Below are positions 18,636 through 26,887 of a stretch of DNA of 64,000 nt, piece by piece. A program made the translations under genes and the position numbers. A model generated the notes under the pieces. It ran no database searches, had not been told where the DNA came from, and worked only from the letters and a program-made list of their open reading frames with translations. The stretch spans positions 40,538-104,537 of the forward strand of contig NZ_FOSK01000017.1 of NCBI RefSeq assembly GCF_900114245.1, in the 5' to 3' direction. The first letter of the stretch is position 1. Every line of letters starts with the position of its first letter. Origin of the DNA: Pseudovibrio ascidiaceicola. Its GTDB lineage: Bacteria > Pseudomonadota > Alphaproteobacteria > Rhizobiales > Stappiaceae.

Positions 18636-18642
18636 TTTGAGC

Positions 18643-18682
18643 GTATTCTCATCCGAAAACCGGAACCTCTTTTTGAGAATAC
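18643..18682. other. Long inverted repeat between amidase and yaiI
   Basis: GTATTCTCA and TGAGAATAC are perfect 9-bp arms separated by 22 nt. It could be a weak terminator or a processing hairpin upstream of yaiI. No T run follows. Confidence 0.4.
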
Positions 18683-18707
18683 ACTGCGATGCAGGAGAAG
18701 AGCTGCT

Positions 18708-19184
18708 GTGACCAGCGCTAAAAAGATACTTATTTATATTGATGCGGACGCGTGCCCCGTCAAAGACGAGATTTACAAGGTTGCTGACCGGTATCGTCTG
18801 AAGGTGTTTGTTGTTGCCAACAGTTTCATCAACACGCCGCGCGACATGGACGTGGAGCGGGTGATTGTGCCTGACGGGCCTGATGTTGCGGATGACTGGA
18901 TTGCTGAGCGGGCCGTGCCGGGTGATATTGTTGTGACGCAGGATATTCCGCTGGCTGACCGCGTGGTGAAGGCTGGTGCGCTTGCGCTGTCCCCCAAAGG
19001 AAAAGTGTTTGATGAAGCTTCCATTGGCATGGCGCTGGCGACACGTAACCTGATGGAAGATTTGCGCAGCTTTGGGGAGCAGACAGGTGGGCCGCGCCCG
19101 TTCTCACCGAAAGACCGATCTCAGTTTTTGCAGAAGATTGATCAGATCATTCAGCAGCTGAAGCGTCAGGGATTTTCGGTATAG
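18708..19184 (+). CDS. yaiI: YaiI/YqxD (UPF0178) family protein
   Basis: A 158-residue protein of the conserved YaiI/YqxD family (NYN/PIN-like fold). Family landmarks are the N-terminal [13 protein letters not shown] and the mid-region [20 protein letters not shown] and LADRVV, followed by [13 protein letters not shown]. Its acidic residues suggest metal-dependent nuclease-like chemistry, but the biological role of the family is not established. The GTG start follows AGGAGA at good spacing. Confidence 0.9.
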   Translation: MTSAKKILIYIDADACPVKDEIYKVADRYRLKVFVVANSFINTPRDMDVERVIVPDGPDVADDWIAERAVPGDIVVTQDIPLADRVVKAGALALSPKGKVFDEASIGMALATRNLMEDLRSFGEQTGGPRPFSPKDRSQFLQKIDQIIQQLKRQGFSV

Positions 19185-19305
19185 CGGGCAATGTTTGCCA
19201 TTAAGCACTGTGAAAACTGGCGATGACGTGCTGTAGGCCTCTTTGTCGACAAAGTTGAGCGCTTTTCTGGGGCTCTACTCTCGATAGACGTCAGGTCGTT
19301 TCCCT

Positions 19306-20373
19306 ATGCCAGTTATCAGCGTGCGCAAATCAGTTGCCTTAGGCCTTGTTGCGCTTTTTTCGTTTTCGTCTCCTTCTGCGTTCGCCAAGTGGAAGAATCC
19401 TGCGGATCGGTATGCAGAGGCTTACAAAGAGTATCTGGGTGCTGCTTGTCCAATCGCTCCGGACAGCATCAAACACTTTGTTTATTTTGCCAGAGATCGT
19501 GAAGCGATTGAGGAGCATCCGTTTTTGGAGAGCTCCCGGTTTGCAGGCGCGCAGATCATGTATCCGTGGCGCGCGCTTGAAACCTCTGAGGGAAACTATG
19601 ATTTTTCTCTGATTGAAGCGGATTTGGCGTATCTGGAGTCCAAAGGCAAAACGCTGTTCGTCCAGCTTCAGGATGCTTCGTTTGACCCGGGCTACGTGCC
19701 TGTTCCTGACTATCTTCTTTCTGATGAGTATGCAGGCGGCGCTGTTTATCAGTTTGACGATAACAACGAGCCGGAAGGTTGGGTCGCAAAGCGTTGGAAC
19801 AGCAAGGTGCAGGAGCGGTTTACCAAGCTTCTTCAGGCGCTGGGGAAAGCCTTTGATGGGCGGATTGAGGGCATCAATTTGCAGGAGACAGCCATTGGGG
19901 TGTCTGCTGCGGATGATGAGCAGTTCAGTCCGGCCAGATATTCTGAAGCGCTGAAAGGCAATATGTCTGCGATGAAGGCTGCGTTTCCGACGTCTGTGTC
20001 GATGCAATACGCGAACTTTATGCCGGGCGAGTGGCTTCCCTTCGAAGATAAGGGCTACCTGAATTCAATCTATGAATATGGCGAAAGCGTTGGTGTTGGT
20101 CTGGGGGCGCCGGATCTTATGTTCAAGCGTCGTGGTCAGCTGAACCATACCATCGCCATGATGCATGAGCGGGCGTACACCGCACCTCTCGGGATTGCTA
20201 TTCAGGATGGGAACTATACGGGACGGACGGGCACCACTGAGGTGATCGAAAATGACCAAAACATTGTGCCGCTGCTTCATGCTTTTGCGAAAGATTTTAT
20301 GAAGGTGGACTACATGTTCTGGGTTAACCAAGAGCCGTACTTTGAGAGAGATGTTCTGACCTGCTTTGAGTAG
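19306..20373 (+). CDS. Secreted TIM-barrel protein, glycoside-hydrolase-like
   Basis: A 355-residue protein with a Sec signal peptide (about residues 1-27, ending SPSAFA before KWKN). The mature part reads like a clan GH-A barrel: repeated beta-strand segments (IKHFVYFARD, GAQIMYPWRALE, TLFVQLQDASF), the segment IEGINLQETAIG with a candidate acid/base Glu at the end of strand 4, and a late segment MFWVNQEPYF. No exact GH family was recognised. It may act on an extracellular or periplasmic polysaccharide. A catalytically altered barrel is possible, since the second Glu is not certain. Confidence 0.65.
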   Translation: MPVISVRKSVALGLVALFSFSSPSAFAKWKNPADRYAEAYKEYLGAACPIAPDSIKHFVYFARDREAIEEHPFLESSRFAGAQIMYPWRALETSEGNYDFSLIEADLAYLESKGKTLFVQLQDASFDPGYVPVPDYLLSDEYAGGAVYQFDDNNEPEGWVAKRWNSKVQERFTKLLQALGKAFDGRIEGINLQETAIGVSAADDEQFSPARYSEALKGNMSAMKAAFPTSVSMQYANFMPGEWLPFEDKGYLNSIYEYGESVGVGLGAPDLMFKRRGQLNHTIAMMHERAYTAPLGIAIQDGNYTGRTGTTEVIENDQNIVPLLHAFAKDFMKVDYMFWVNQEPYFERDVLTCFE

Positions 20374-20534
20374 CGGCTCGGCGTGGAGTCCGTGTGCTGG
20401 AGGCCTCTGTCGTCATGTCGGACGAGCGGAGCGGAGATTTGGTGTTCCGGTTCTATGACTGCTGGTGCGTGGAGCTCTGGGTCCCGGCTCGGGGGCCGGG
20501 ATGACGGCGGCGGTGGGGCGCTGCATACGGTGTG

Positions 20535-20727
20535 CAGAGTTTTGGGCTGATGCATCATGTGCTTGCACAAAAGTGGTTTTACTCCTTAGCCAATCGGTTT
20601 CCTCTCACTGTCATCCCGGGCGGAGCGTAGCAGAGACCCGGGACCCATGATGAGGTCACGGTAAGCACGACATTCGCGGTTTGTAGCAATCACTGTATGG
20701 GTCCCAGCTCGGGGGCCGGGATGACAC
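20535..20727. repeat. Tandem repeat unit, copy 1
   Basis: About 193 bp running from CAGAGTTTTG to GGGATGACAC. Nearly identical to copy 2, with only scattered substitutions and a 2-base length difference. Contains two of the palindromic elements and a CTTGCACAAAAGTGG segment. Confidence 0.85.
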
Positions 20728-20760
20728 GGGGGGGAATGCAGTGTGAAGAGAAGCGGTGTT

Positions 20761-20955
20761 CAGAGTTTTGAGCTGATGCTTATCATGTGCTTGCACAAAA
20801 GTGGTTTTACTCCTTAGCCAATCGGTTTCCTATCACTGTCATCCCGGGCGGAGTGTAGCGGAGACCCGGGACCCATGGTGAGGTCACGGCAAGCACGACA
20901 TTCGCGGTTTGAAGCAATCACTGTATGGGTCCCGGCTCGGGGGCCGGGATGACAC
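20761..20955. repeat. Tandem repeat unit, copy 2
   Basis: Second copy, offset 226 bp from copy 1. The high identity in non-coding DNA indicates a recent duplication. Confidence 0.85.
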
Positions 20956-21376
20956 CAGAGGTGAGGGCAATGTGAAACAACTAGCGTACGGATGCTGGCG
21001 TTGGTGGGGTGGCTCTGGGGCCCGCATCGCGCTGCGCTTGTGCGGGATGATGAGGGAGGGGAAGCGATTGACACCTTGCCTGCTTGCTGCACCACCTCCG
21101 TCATGCCGGATGAGCGGAGCGGTGATCCGGTATCCAGTACTGTGCGTGTAGGCGTTGGTGGGGGCTCTGGGTGCCGCATTGAGTGCGGGATGATGAGGGC
21201 GGGCTTTTTGCGCGTCAGCCCGTCGGCTTCCTCCTGTGTCATCCCGGCCTTTGAGCCGGGATCTATAACCGATTGCTTTACTATTTTACTGAGGCGCTCG
21301 GCTAATCTCTGATACTGGGGGTATGGGTCCCGGGTCTTCGCCCGGGATGACATCGATGGGTGGGGTGGACTGTCTC

Positions 21377-21560
21377 AAAAAACTTATTCCCCTCCTGAAA
21401 TCCTCCCATACTCTGAACCTATGCCTACGTAACGGGCTGCTGGCGGAGCGACCGTCAGTTTGTCGTAGGTTGGGCGGGGCTTCTGGGAGACGTAACGCAC
21501 CTTTCAGTGGTCCGGTGAACCGAACTTCAAACGTGGCCGCATGGTTTGAGGGGAAGGGCC
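21377..21560 (-). ncRNA. Candidate structured RNA of unknown family
   Basis: Read on the minus strand, the region folds well. A closing stem pairs TTCCCCTC (21555-21548) with GAGGGGAA (21394-21387), directly followed by TTTTTT (21382-21377). Inside are a hairpin TCAAAC/GTTTGA, a hairpin TTCGG-TTCA-CCGGA, and a long arm closed by CTCCCA/TGGGAG that holds CCTACG/CGTAGG. A promoter-like TTGTAT-N19-TATAGT lies upstream at 21565-21595. The multibranched shape does not match 6S, SRP, tmRNA or RNase P RNA as far as could be judged by eye. There is no open reading frame of note. Confidence 0.45.
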
Positions 21561-21564
21561 CAGG

Positions 21565-21595
21565 ACTATAGGGTATCACGCGGTGATAGATACAA
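21565..21595 (-). promoter_or_regulatory. Putative promoter of the structured RNA with palindrome in spacer
   Basis: On the minus strand: -35-like TTGTAT (21595-21590) and -10-like TATAGT (21570-21565), spacing 19 (18 if CTATAG is used). The spacer holds the perfect palindrome TATCAC-GCG-GTGATA (21574-21588), a possible operator. Confidence 0.35.
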
Positions 21596-21830
21596 GAGTA
21601 CCGGCAGTAAAACCTGCTTTTGCGAAAGTGTCTATCAAAGACGGAGGAACTGTCTGGCTAGGGAAACCTGACTGGATAAGCCACTGTCTTTTCAGGAAAC
21701 TGACTATCGTGCCTTATAGGCAAAAGAGGCGACGTTGTTCATTTAAAGAAAGCCCGGGCAAGGCGTGTAGCCAATGCCGAAGAATTAGTTTCAATAAGTA
21801 GCGCAGGTATTGCCTGCCGCCTTGCTCATC
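21584..21830. other. Structure-rich non-coding stretch between RNA candidate and DEAD-box gene
   Basis: No gene is supported. Several local stems are visible, for example TGATAGATAC (21584-21593) with GTGTCTATCA (21628-21637), and GCAG/CTGC inside that. It may belong to a larger RNA with the neighbouring candidate or be a 5' extension of it. Confidence 0.3.
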
Positions 21831-21916
21831 CCAATTATCGGGAACTCTAGCTTCAACACTGCATGGGATGCCATGTGGTGGTGTTGGTGTTTGTGGGGAG
21901 AGGTCTATGCAGGCAT

Positions 21917-21944
21917 AAAAAAACGGACCCGAAGGCCCGTTTTT
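21917..21944 (-). terminator. Terminator of DEAD-box helicase gene
   Basis: On the minus strand, AAACGGGCC and GGTCCGTTT pair around TTCG and are followed by a T run. The plus strand also ends in TTTTT, so it may work in both directions. Confidence 0.75.
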
Positions 21945-21964
21945 CAAATCTTGGAATGTGAGGC

Positions 21965-23824
21965 TTATTCGCCGCCGCGGTTATCGCGGAAGCTTTTGCC
22001 GCCACCTGGCTTGCCTTCGCCACGACCACGGCCTTCGCCACCACGGCCACGACCTTCGCCACCACGGTAGCCACCGCCACCGCCGCCTTCACGACGACCA
22101 CGACCACGGCCTTCACCGCCGCGTCCGCCTTCGCCACGACCGCCTTCGCCACGGTAACCGCCGCCACCACCGCCACTGCGGTTGTTGCGATTGCCACCTG
22201 GGCGACCACTGCTGCTGCGCTCTGGATTGCCTTCGATACGGGTGATGGTGATTGATTTTTCACCAGTACCGTTTTCTTTGACAGTTTCCAGGAACTTGTC
22301 AGCAAGTTTTGCGTCGAGTTCGAAACGGGCGTCTGCATCAAAGATGCGGATGGAGCCGATGTCTTTTTTGGTGATGTGACCTGCGCGGCAGATCATTGGC
22401 AGCAACCAACGCGGTTCAGCGTTGTGTTTGCGACCGACGTTGAGGCGGAACCAAACACCGTTGTCGAAGTCTTTGCGTGGCTTGCGCTCACGCTCACTAT
22501 CGAAATTGTTGCTTGTTGCCAGCAGTTCTTCTGGTGCAGGCAGACCCTGATGGATCTGGCGCATGTAAGCAGCTGCGATTTGCTCAGCGGTGAACTTCTC
22601 AAGAAGTTCCTTCACCATTGGCAGATCTTCTTCGCTCGGTGCTTCCTGCAGATCGGAGGACGCAAGGATGCGCTCACGGTCTTTGTTGCGAATTTCATCG
22701 GCTGTTGGCGCTGGAGCCCATTCCGCTTTCACTTTTGCAAAGCCGAGAAGGCGTGTTGCAGTGCGACGGCGGGTGTGTGGAACAACCAGAGTACAAACGC
22801 CCTTACGGCCTGCACGACCAGTACGGCCAGAACGGTGCAACAGGGTGTCTGCGTTGTTTGGCAGGTCTGCGTGGATCACCAGATCCAGGTTTGGCAAGTC
22901 AATGCCGCGTGCAGCAACATCAGTTGCCACACAAACGCGGGCCCGGCCATTACGCATAGCGCCAAGAGCGTGGTTACGTTCTGCCTGGCTCAGCTCACCG
23001 GAGAGAGCAACGACTGCGAAGCCACGGTTGCCGAGGCGGGCAGACAGGTGCTTCACCATTTCGCGGGTGCCGCAGAAGATGATGGTGTTCTGAGCTTCGT
23101 AGAAACGCAGGACGTTGATGATCGCGTTTTCACGGTCGTTTGGTGCGACCTGCATTGCGCGATATTCAATATCAGCGTGCTGTTCGCGATTGCTTACTGT
23201 TGAAATGCGCTGTGCATCACGCTGGAAGCGTTTTGCGAGGCTTTCAATCTGCTGAGGAACAGTTGCGGAGAACAGCAGGGTGCGGCGTTCTTGTGGTGCA
23301 GCGCCAAGAATGAATTCGAGGTCTTCACGGAAGCCAAGGTCCAGCATTTCATCTGCTTCGTCCAGTACAACTGTGCGAAGTGAGGAAGTATCAAAGGAAC
23401 CACGTTCAATATGGTCACGCAGGCGGCCTGGGGTGCCGACTACGATGTGTGCGCCTGCAGAAAGATTGCGGCGTTCACGGCGCATATCCATACCACCAAC
23501 ACAAGTGGTGATACGAGCACCGGCTTCGCCGTAGAGCCATTCCAGTTCTTTAGAAACCTGGATAGCCAGTTCACGGGTTGGCGCAACACACAATGCAAGA
23601 GGTTCGTTCGCACGGCCCATACGCTCTTCATCACCCAGCAGTTCCGGCGCAATAGCGATGCCGAATGCAACTGTTTTACCAGAGCCTGTCTGAGCAGAAA
23701 CCAAAAGGTCTTTGCCTTTCAGTTTTTCATCAAGAACGGCTGTCTGGACCGGGGTTAGAGACGTGTATTCGCGCTTTTCTAGTGCGGTAGAAAGCGCTGG
23801 GGCAACCCCTTCAGGTATCGTCAT
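21965..23824 (-). CDS. DEAD-box RNA helicase with DbpA-type domain and long RGG tail
   Basis: A 619-residue ATP-dependent RNA helicase of the DeaD/CsdA type. Motifs: Q-motif region LTPVQTAVL, Walker A AQTGSGKT, DEAD in VLDEADEMLDLGF, SAT in LLFSATVP, and motif VI HRSGRTGRAGR. A DbpA-like RNA-binding domain follows (LLPMICRAGHITKKDIG). Residues about 531-619 form an extreme Gly/Arg/Glu-rich tail built of GRG, GEG and YRG repeats. DeaD-type helicases act in ribosome assembly and RNA decay, often in the cold. The tail should add non-specific RNA binding. Confidence 0.95.
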   Translation of the reverse strand: MTIPEGVAPALSTALEKREYTSLTPVQTAVLDEKLKGKDLLVSAQTGSGKTVAFGIAIAPELLGDEERMGRANEPLALCVAPTRELAIQVSKELEWLYGEAGARITTCVGGMDMRRERRNLSAGAHIVVGTPGRLRDHIERGSFDTSSLRTVVLDEADEMLDLGFREDLEFILGAAPQERRTLLFSATVPQQIESLAKRFQRDAQRISTVSNREQHADIEYRAMQVAPNDRENAIINVLRFYEAQNTIIFCGTREMVKHLSARLGNRGFAVVALSGELSQAERNHALGAMRNGRARVCVATDVAARGIDLPNLDLVIHADLPNNADTLLHRSGRTGRAGRKGVCTLVVPHTRRRTATRLLGFAKVKAEWAPAPTADEIRNKDRERILASSDLQEAPSEEDLPMVKELLEKFTAEQIAAAYMRQIHQGLPAPEELLATSNNFDSERERKPRKDFDNGVWFRLNVGRKHNAEPRWLLPMICRAGHITKKDIGSIRIFDADARFELDAKLADKFLETVKENGTGEKSITITRIEGNPERSSSGRPGGNRNNRSGGGGGGYRGEGGRGEGGRGGEGRGRGRREGGGGGGYRGGEGRGRGGEGRGRGEGKPGGGKSFRDNRGGE

Positions 23825-24262
23825 TTAGTATTTCTTTCGAGGAGGGTCATTATCTGTAAAGCAAGAGCTTTGTTGCCCTACCCATCGCTTCCGCTCACTC
23901 ATGAAACCATAACGGGGGACCATGAGGCGGCAAATGGCAAGCGAGCTCTTTTCTTCGTGGGCCTTGTAGTCTGACTTCGTGAAAAGGTCAATGAGATATA
24001 AAAAATAGATATGAAAGGTACATGTAAGTTTGCTGTGGTTCAGAGGTTCTAAGCTTCTAGAAAACGGCGAGAATACAGGGTCCTGAAGCGCAGTATCACC
24101 GTTGGTGGAGATAGATTAATCGGGTGTTTGCCACCTAAGTGCTGTTGAGGAATTGGGTGCTTTGATTTTTGAGTAGAGCGGTGGCTTTTCGCTTTACGCT
24201 AAGACTATTTGCGTTTTCCGTGCCGTAGACCTAAAGAGAGGCGATTAACACACGGAGGCGAA
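23825..24262. other. Intergenic region, 438 bp
   Basis: No supported gene. It contains the promoter and leader of the DEAD-box gene (minus). DeaD-family mRNAs often carry long regulated leaders, but no specific element was recognised here. Confidence 0.45.
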
Positions 24263-24478
24263 ATGGATCAGCTCTCAAACTTCTTTGGCGCAATGCCCTC
24301 ATGGGTTGGAGTGGTCCTGCTTGTTGTGTTCATTCTGAGTGGGCGTCTGTTCAGAGATGCCTGGAAGCTTCAGGGTGCGCGGTGGAAACTTCGGTGTTGG
24401 GTCTTCGGGTTGCTTGCCTTATCGAGCTTTCTGCTGCTGGTGTTCGGCGTTTTTGATTTTGGCTGGGCGAGCAGATAA
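24263..24478 (+). CDS. Small inner-membrane protein, unknown function
   Basis: A 71-residue protein with two membrane segments: about residues 14-25 extended (WVGVVLLVVFILSG) and about 45-64 (WVFGLLALSSFLLLVFGVF). They are separated by a basic loop (RDAWKLQGARWKLR), which predicts a hairpin with the loop in the cytoplasm. The ATG follows GGAGGCGAA, a strong ribosome site. No family was recognised. Confidence 0.65.
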   Translation: MDQLSNFFGAMPSWVGVVLLVVFILSGRLFRDAWKLQGARWKLRCWVFGLLALSSFLLLVFGVFDFGWASR

Positions 24479-24574
24479 CTTTCTGGTTGCAGAAAACTAG
24501 TTTTAAGAGCCTTGGTATATGATAGCTCTCAAATGGCAGAGGTCTGCCGCGAGAAACTTATTGGAGCCAAGAGT

Positions 24575-25024
24575 ATGTTTTCGAAGCCATCATTGATCAG
24601 ACGAGGTATCACAGCCAAGTTGTTTGGCTTGGCTTTTGGGCTCCTGTGCCTCTACTTCATCGCGTTGCTTAACCTGAATGTTTCGTTTGTGGTTCAGTTC
24701 GGTCTGATCCTGTGGTGCATTACGCTTGGTGGTCTGGTGGCGTTGATCGGGGTCATCAACTATCTGCCTTTGTTGAAGTCCATCATGCCGAGCTGGTTCT
24801 CCGGTGGTTTCATTTGCGGATGGATGAACTTGCTGCTCTGGCTGATTGGCGGGGATAGTCTGACGTCGATCGGGCAGGGGCTGTTTCCGACGCTCGGCAG
24901 TTTGTTTCTTGGCATTGGCTTTGTCGCCATTGGTGTCGGCTTCGGGATTGTCGCCGGTTTCTTTGCCAAGCTGATTGGTGGTGAAGGCCCGGACGTGGCG
25001 CGAGATTATACCGAGGGCAAATAG
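24575..25024 (+). CDS. Multi-pass membrane protein, unknown function
   Basis: A 149-residue protein with about four membrane segments (roughly residues 13-33, 38-57, 69-89 and 104-128). The last is Gly-rich (GIGFVAIGVGFGIVAGFFAKLIGG). The N-terminus is basic (MFSKPSLIRRG). ATG 24575 is chosen because TTGGAG lies 8 nt before it, and the upstream extension lacks a ribosome site. It follows the 71-residue membrane protein by 96 bp on the same strand. No family was recognised. Confidence 0.65.
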   Translation: MFSKPSLIRRGITAKLFGLAFGLLCLYFIALLNLNVSFVVQFGLILWCITLGGLVALIGVINYLPLLKSIMPSWFSGGFICGWMNLLLWLIGGDSLTSIGQGLFPTLGSLFLGIGFVAIGVGFGIVAGFFAKLIGGEGPDVARDYTEGK

Positions 25025-25030
25025 TAGATA

Positions 25031-25056
25031 TGCAAAAGGGGCCTTTCGGCCCCTCG
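25031..25056 (-). terminator. Terminator between membrane-protein gene and nqrM
   Basis: GGGGCC and GGCCCC pair around TTTC. On the minus strand the stem is followed by TTTTGC. It should end the apbE-nqrM transcript and may also serve the plus strand. Confidence 0.6.
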
Positions 25057-25079
25057 TAACGTCTTGAAATGGATCGCGG

Positions 25080-25313
25080 TTAAGCTGCGCTCTGCTCTTG
25101 CATCGCTTGCTTGCGCTTACACGGCTGCAGCTTTTCACGAAGCGGGCTGTTCGGGTCAACTTCGCGTTTACAGACGATGCAGTGGTCTGCGCCTTCAATC
25201 GCGTTCAAGCCGCCGCAGCTGCCTGTGATCGGTTTGTTTCTGAAAACGGCGCCAATAGCCATTCCTGCTACGACCAGGACCAGCACGATAAACGCGATGA
25301 TGAAAGTTGCCAT
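25080..25313 (-). CDS. nqrM: NqrM, Na+-NQR maturation factor
   Basis: A 77-residue protein with one N-terminal membrane helix (about residues 3-24) and a Cys-rich tail: GSCGGLNAIEG, then CIVCKREVD, and a further Cys (LQPCKRK). This matches NqrM (DUF539), which is needed to place the iron centre between the NqrD and NqrE subunits. It is encoded just downstream of apbE and close to nqrABCDEF, confirming the role by context. Confidence 0.92.
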   Translation of the reverse strand: MATFIIAFIVLVLVVAGMAIGAVFRNKPITGSCGGLNAIEGADHCIVCKREVDPNSPLREKLQPCKRKQAMQEQSAA

Positions 25314-25325
25314 TTCGATATTCCG

Positions 25326-26354
25326 TTATTTCTCTGCAGACTGCTCGAATTTTCTGAACGCGCTGGAAGACCGGGTGATAAAGTGGTCGCCTTCACGAAC
25401 GATGAAGAATGCGGCAATCCCTTCACGCTCTGCCAGAGCCATGCCGCGCTTGTCTCCCATTGCAAGGAGGGCTGTTGCCAGACCGTCAGCGCGCATCGCA
25501 TTGTCAGCAATTATAGTTACCGATGCAAGTTTATGCGTTACCGGGCGCCCGGACGCTGCATCGATAATGTGTGAGAAGCGTTTGCCGTTGACTTCCTTGT
25601 ATATGCGATAATCGCCAGACGTCGCCATGCCTTTGTTGCTCACTCGTACGATTTGCTGAACCGTACGAGTTGCGGAGTCTGGCTTTTCGATGCCAACGAC
25701 CCACGGCTCGTCTTTTGAGTTTTTGCCTTTGGTGACCAGATCGCCGCCGATTTCGACAAGGTATTCGTCGATGCCGTTCTGCTCCATAACAGAGGCAACT
25801 TTGTCGATGCCAAAGCCTTTTGCGATTGCGGAGAGATTGACGGTGGTATCAGTGTTGACCTTACGTAGTGCTGGTGGATCTGTCTCAAACTCCAGCATGG
25901 TGCTCATGCCAACTGACTCAAGAGCGTTGCGGATTTCGCGTGGGCTTGGCTGAGGAGGGGTATCCTGCTTGGTGCCAAAGCCCCATAGCTCAATGAGTGG
26001 TGCCAACGTTACGTCAAAATAACCAGCTGTCAGGTTATGAATGCGCAGTGACTCCTGCATCACGATGCTGAAATCGCGGGAGATTGGCGTCCATTCTGTG
26101 CTGGTGGAGCGGTTAAAACGGCTGATCTCGGAGTTTTTGTCCCAGTTGGACATGGCCTTATTGACGCCAACCAGAGCCTCGTCAACCTGCTGCTGCAGTT
26201 CCTGTTTGGTTACAGAGGACGACCCTTTGATGGCCTTGACATTGAATGTAGTGCCCATGGTTTTGCCGTGAAGTATGATTTCTTCGCGACTTTTGTCATT
26301 GGGTACACATGCTGTGACAAAGATGAGTACGAGAGCTGTAATGAGGAAGCGCAT
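25326..26354 (-). CDS. apbE: FAD:protein FMN transferase (lipoprotein)
   Basis: A 342-residue ApbE lipoprotein. The lipobox FVTAC places the lipidated Cys at residue 16, so it sits on the periplasmic side. The family segments MGTTFNVK, NLSAIAKGFGIDKVA and the Asp/Thr-rich C-terminal motif SVTIIADNAMRADGLATALLAMG are present. It attaches FMN by a phosphodiester bond to the Thr of SGAT-type motifs in NqrB and NqrC, both found in the adjacent operon. It is transcribed with nqrM, divergent from nqrA. Confidence 0.95.
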   Translation of the reverse strand: MRFLITALVLIFVTACVPNDKSREEIILHGKTMGTTFNVKAIKGSSSVTKQELQQQVDEALVGVNKAMSNWDKNSEISRFNRSTSTEWTPISRDFSIVMQESLRIHNLTAGYFDVTLAPLIELWGFGTKQDTPPQPSPREIRNALESVGMSTMLEFETDPPALRKVNTDTTVNLSAIAKGFGIDKVASVMEQNGIDEYLVEIGGDLVTKGKNSKDEPWVVGIEKPDSATRTVQQIVRVSNKGMATSGDYRIYKEVNGKRFSHIIDAASGRPVTHKLASVTIIADNAMRADGLATALLAMGDKRGMALAEREGIAAFFIVREGDHFITRSSSAFRKFEQSAEK

Positions 26355-26887
26355 TTAGGCCTCAGAGTTTTTTCATTTCCCCGCGTAATCGGCTTATTCT
26401 GGTTTTCTGTCAAGTTAAATAGGGTTTGATACTGCTGTCGCAAAGATCAGCAATAGATGATGGTGAAGAAATCAGTAGGTGGTACTACGTGCATGTGAAA
26501 AGTTAGGGGAAAACTTATTTGAGATAAAATTTTCGCGAAACAGCCTTGTTGCCGTTGCGTCAATATCACGAATCCCTATTGAAATTTGCGGTATATCAGG
26601 GTATTGGCCCGCATAAATCCGTAGGAATAGCTGACCGCAACGCACTTTAATGGTATGCGGGCGGTTACTCCTAACCGGAGCCATGGATGACTGACGTTCA
26701 GCAATGCTCGGGCTTTGTTGCTGAAATTACGGTCCGTGGGGGGATTTATCTCGGTTCGACTTGTGAAAGTCAATAATCCGCATGCGCGGCATTTTGTAAC
26801 TCGCAGAATGACTTAGCATCATTTACCCGTAGATACTCCCGTGAACATCTAGTGGTTTGCCCTATAAGAAGCCTGACAGGGTAAGGG
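26355..26887. other. Divergent regulatory region between apbE and nqrA, 533 bp
   Basis: No gene. It must drive apbE-nqrM (minus) and nqrABCDEF (plus). An inverted repeat CGGTTA-CTCC-TAACCG at 26662-26677 is the clearest candidate operator or RNA hairpin. The length suggests regulated expression, but no known site was recognised. Confidence 0.5.

Larger units (their letters stand above)
20374..21360. repeat. Palindromic repeat island
   Basis: About 1 kb without a gene, filled with variants of an extragenic palindrome of the type GTCATCCCGG...CCGGGA(T)GAC with ACCC(A) ends. At least six variants are visible: around 20412-20440, 20476-20505, 20611-20648, 20836-20875, 21097-21135, 21238-21265 and 21318-21350. 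The palindromes can fold as hairpins on either strand. Such elements are common in alphaproteobacterial intergenic DNA. The dense array here includes a tandem duplication listed separately. It has no CRISPR-like regular spacing. Confidence 0.75.

Noticed and set aside
20374..21360. CRISPR array
   Set aside because: Repeats are palindromic, variable in spacing and include a tandem duplication; no uniform spacers and no cas genes.
21377..21800. RNase P, 6S, SRP or tmRNA gene
   Set aside because: The conserved RNase P core, SRP tetraloop region and tmRNA tag frame were not found; the multibranched fold does not fit 6S.
21853..22341. Ala/Val-rich frame in the DEAD-box tail region
   Set aside because: It is the out-of-frame reading of GGN-rich repeats in the RGG tail.
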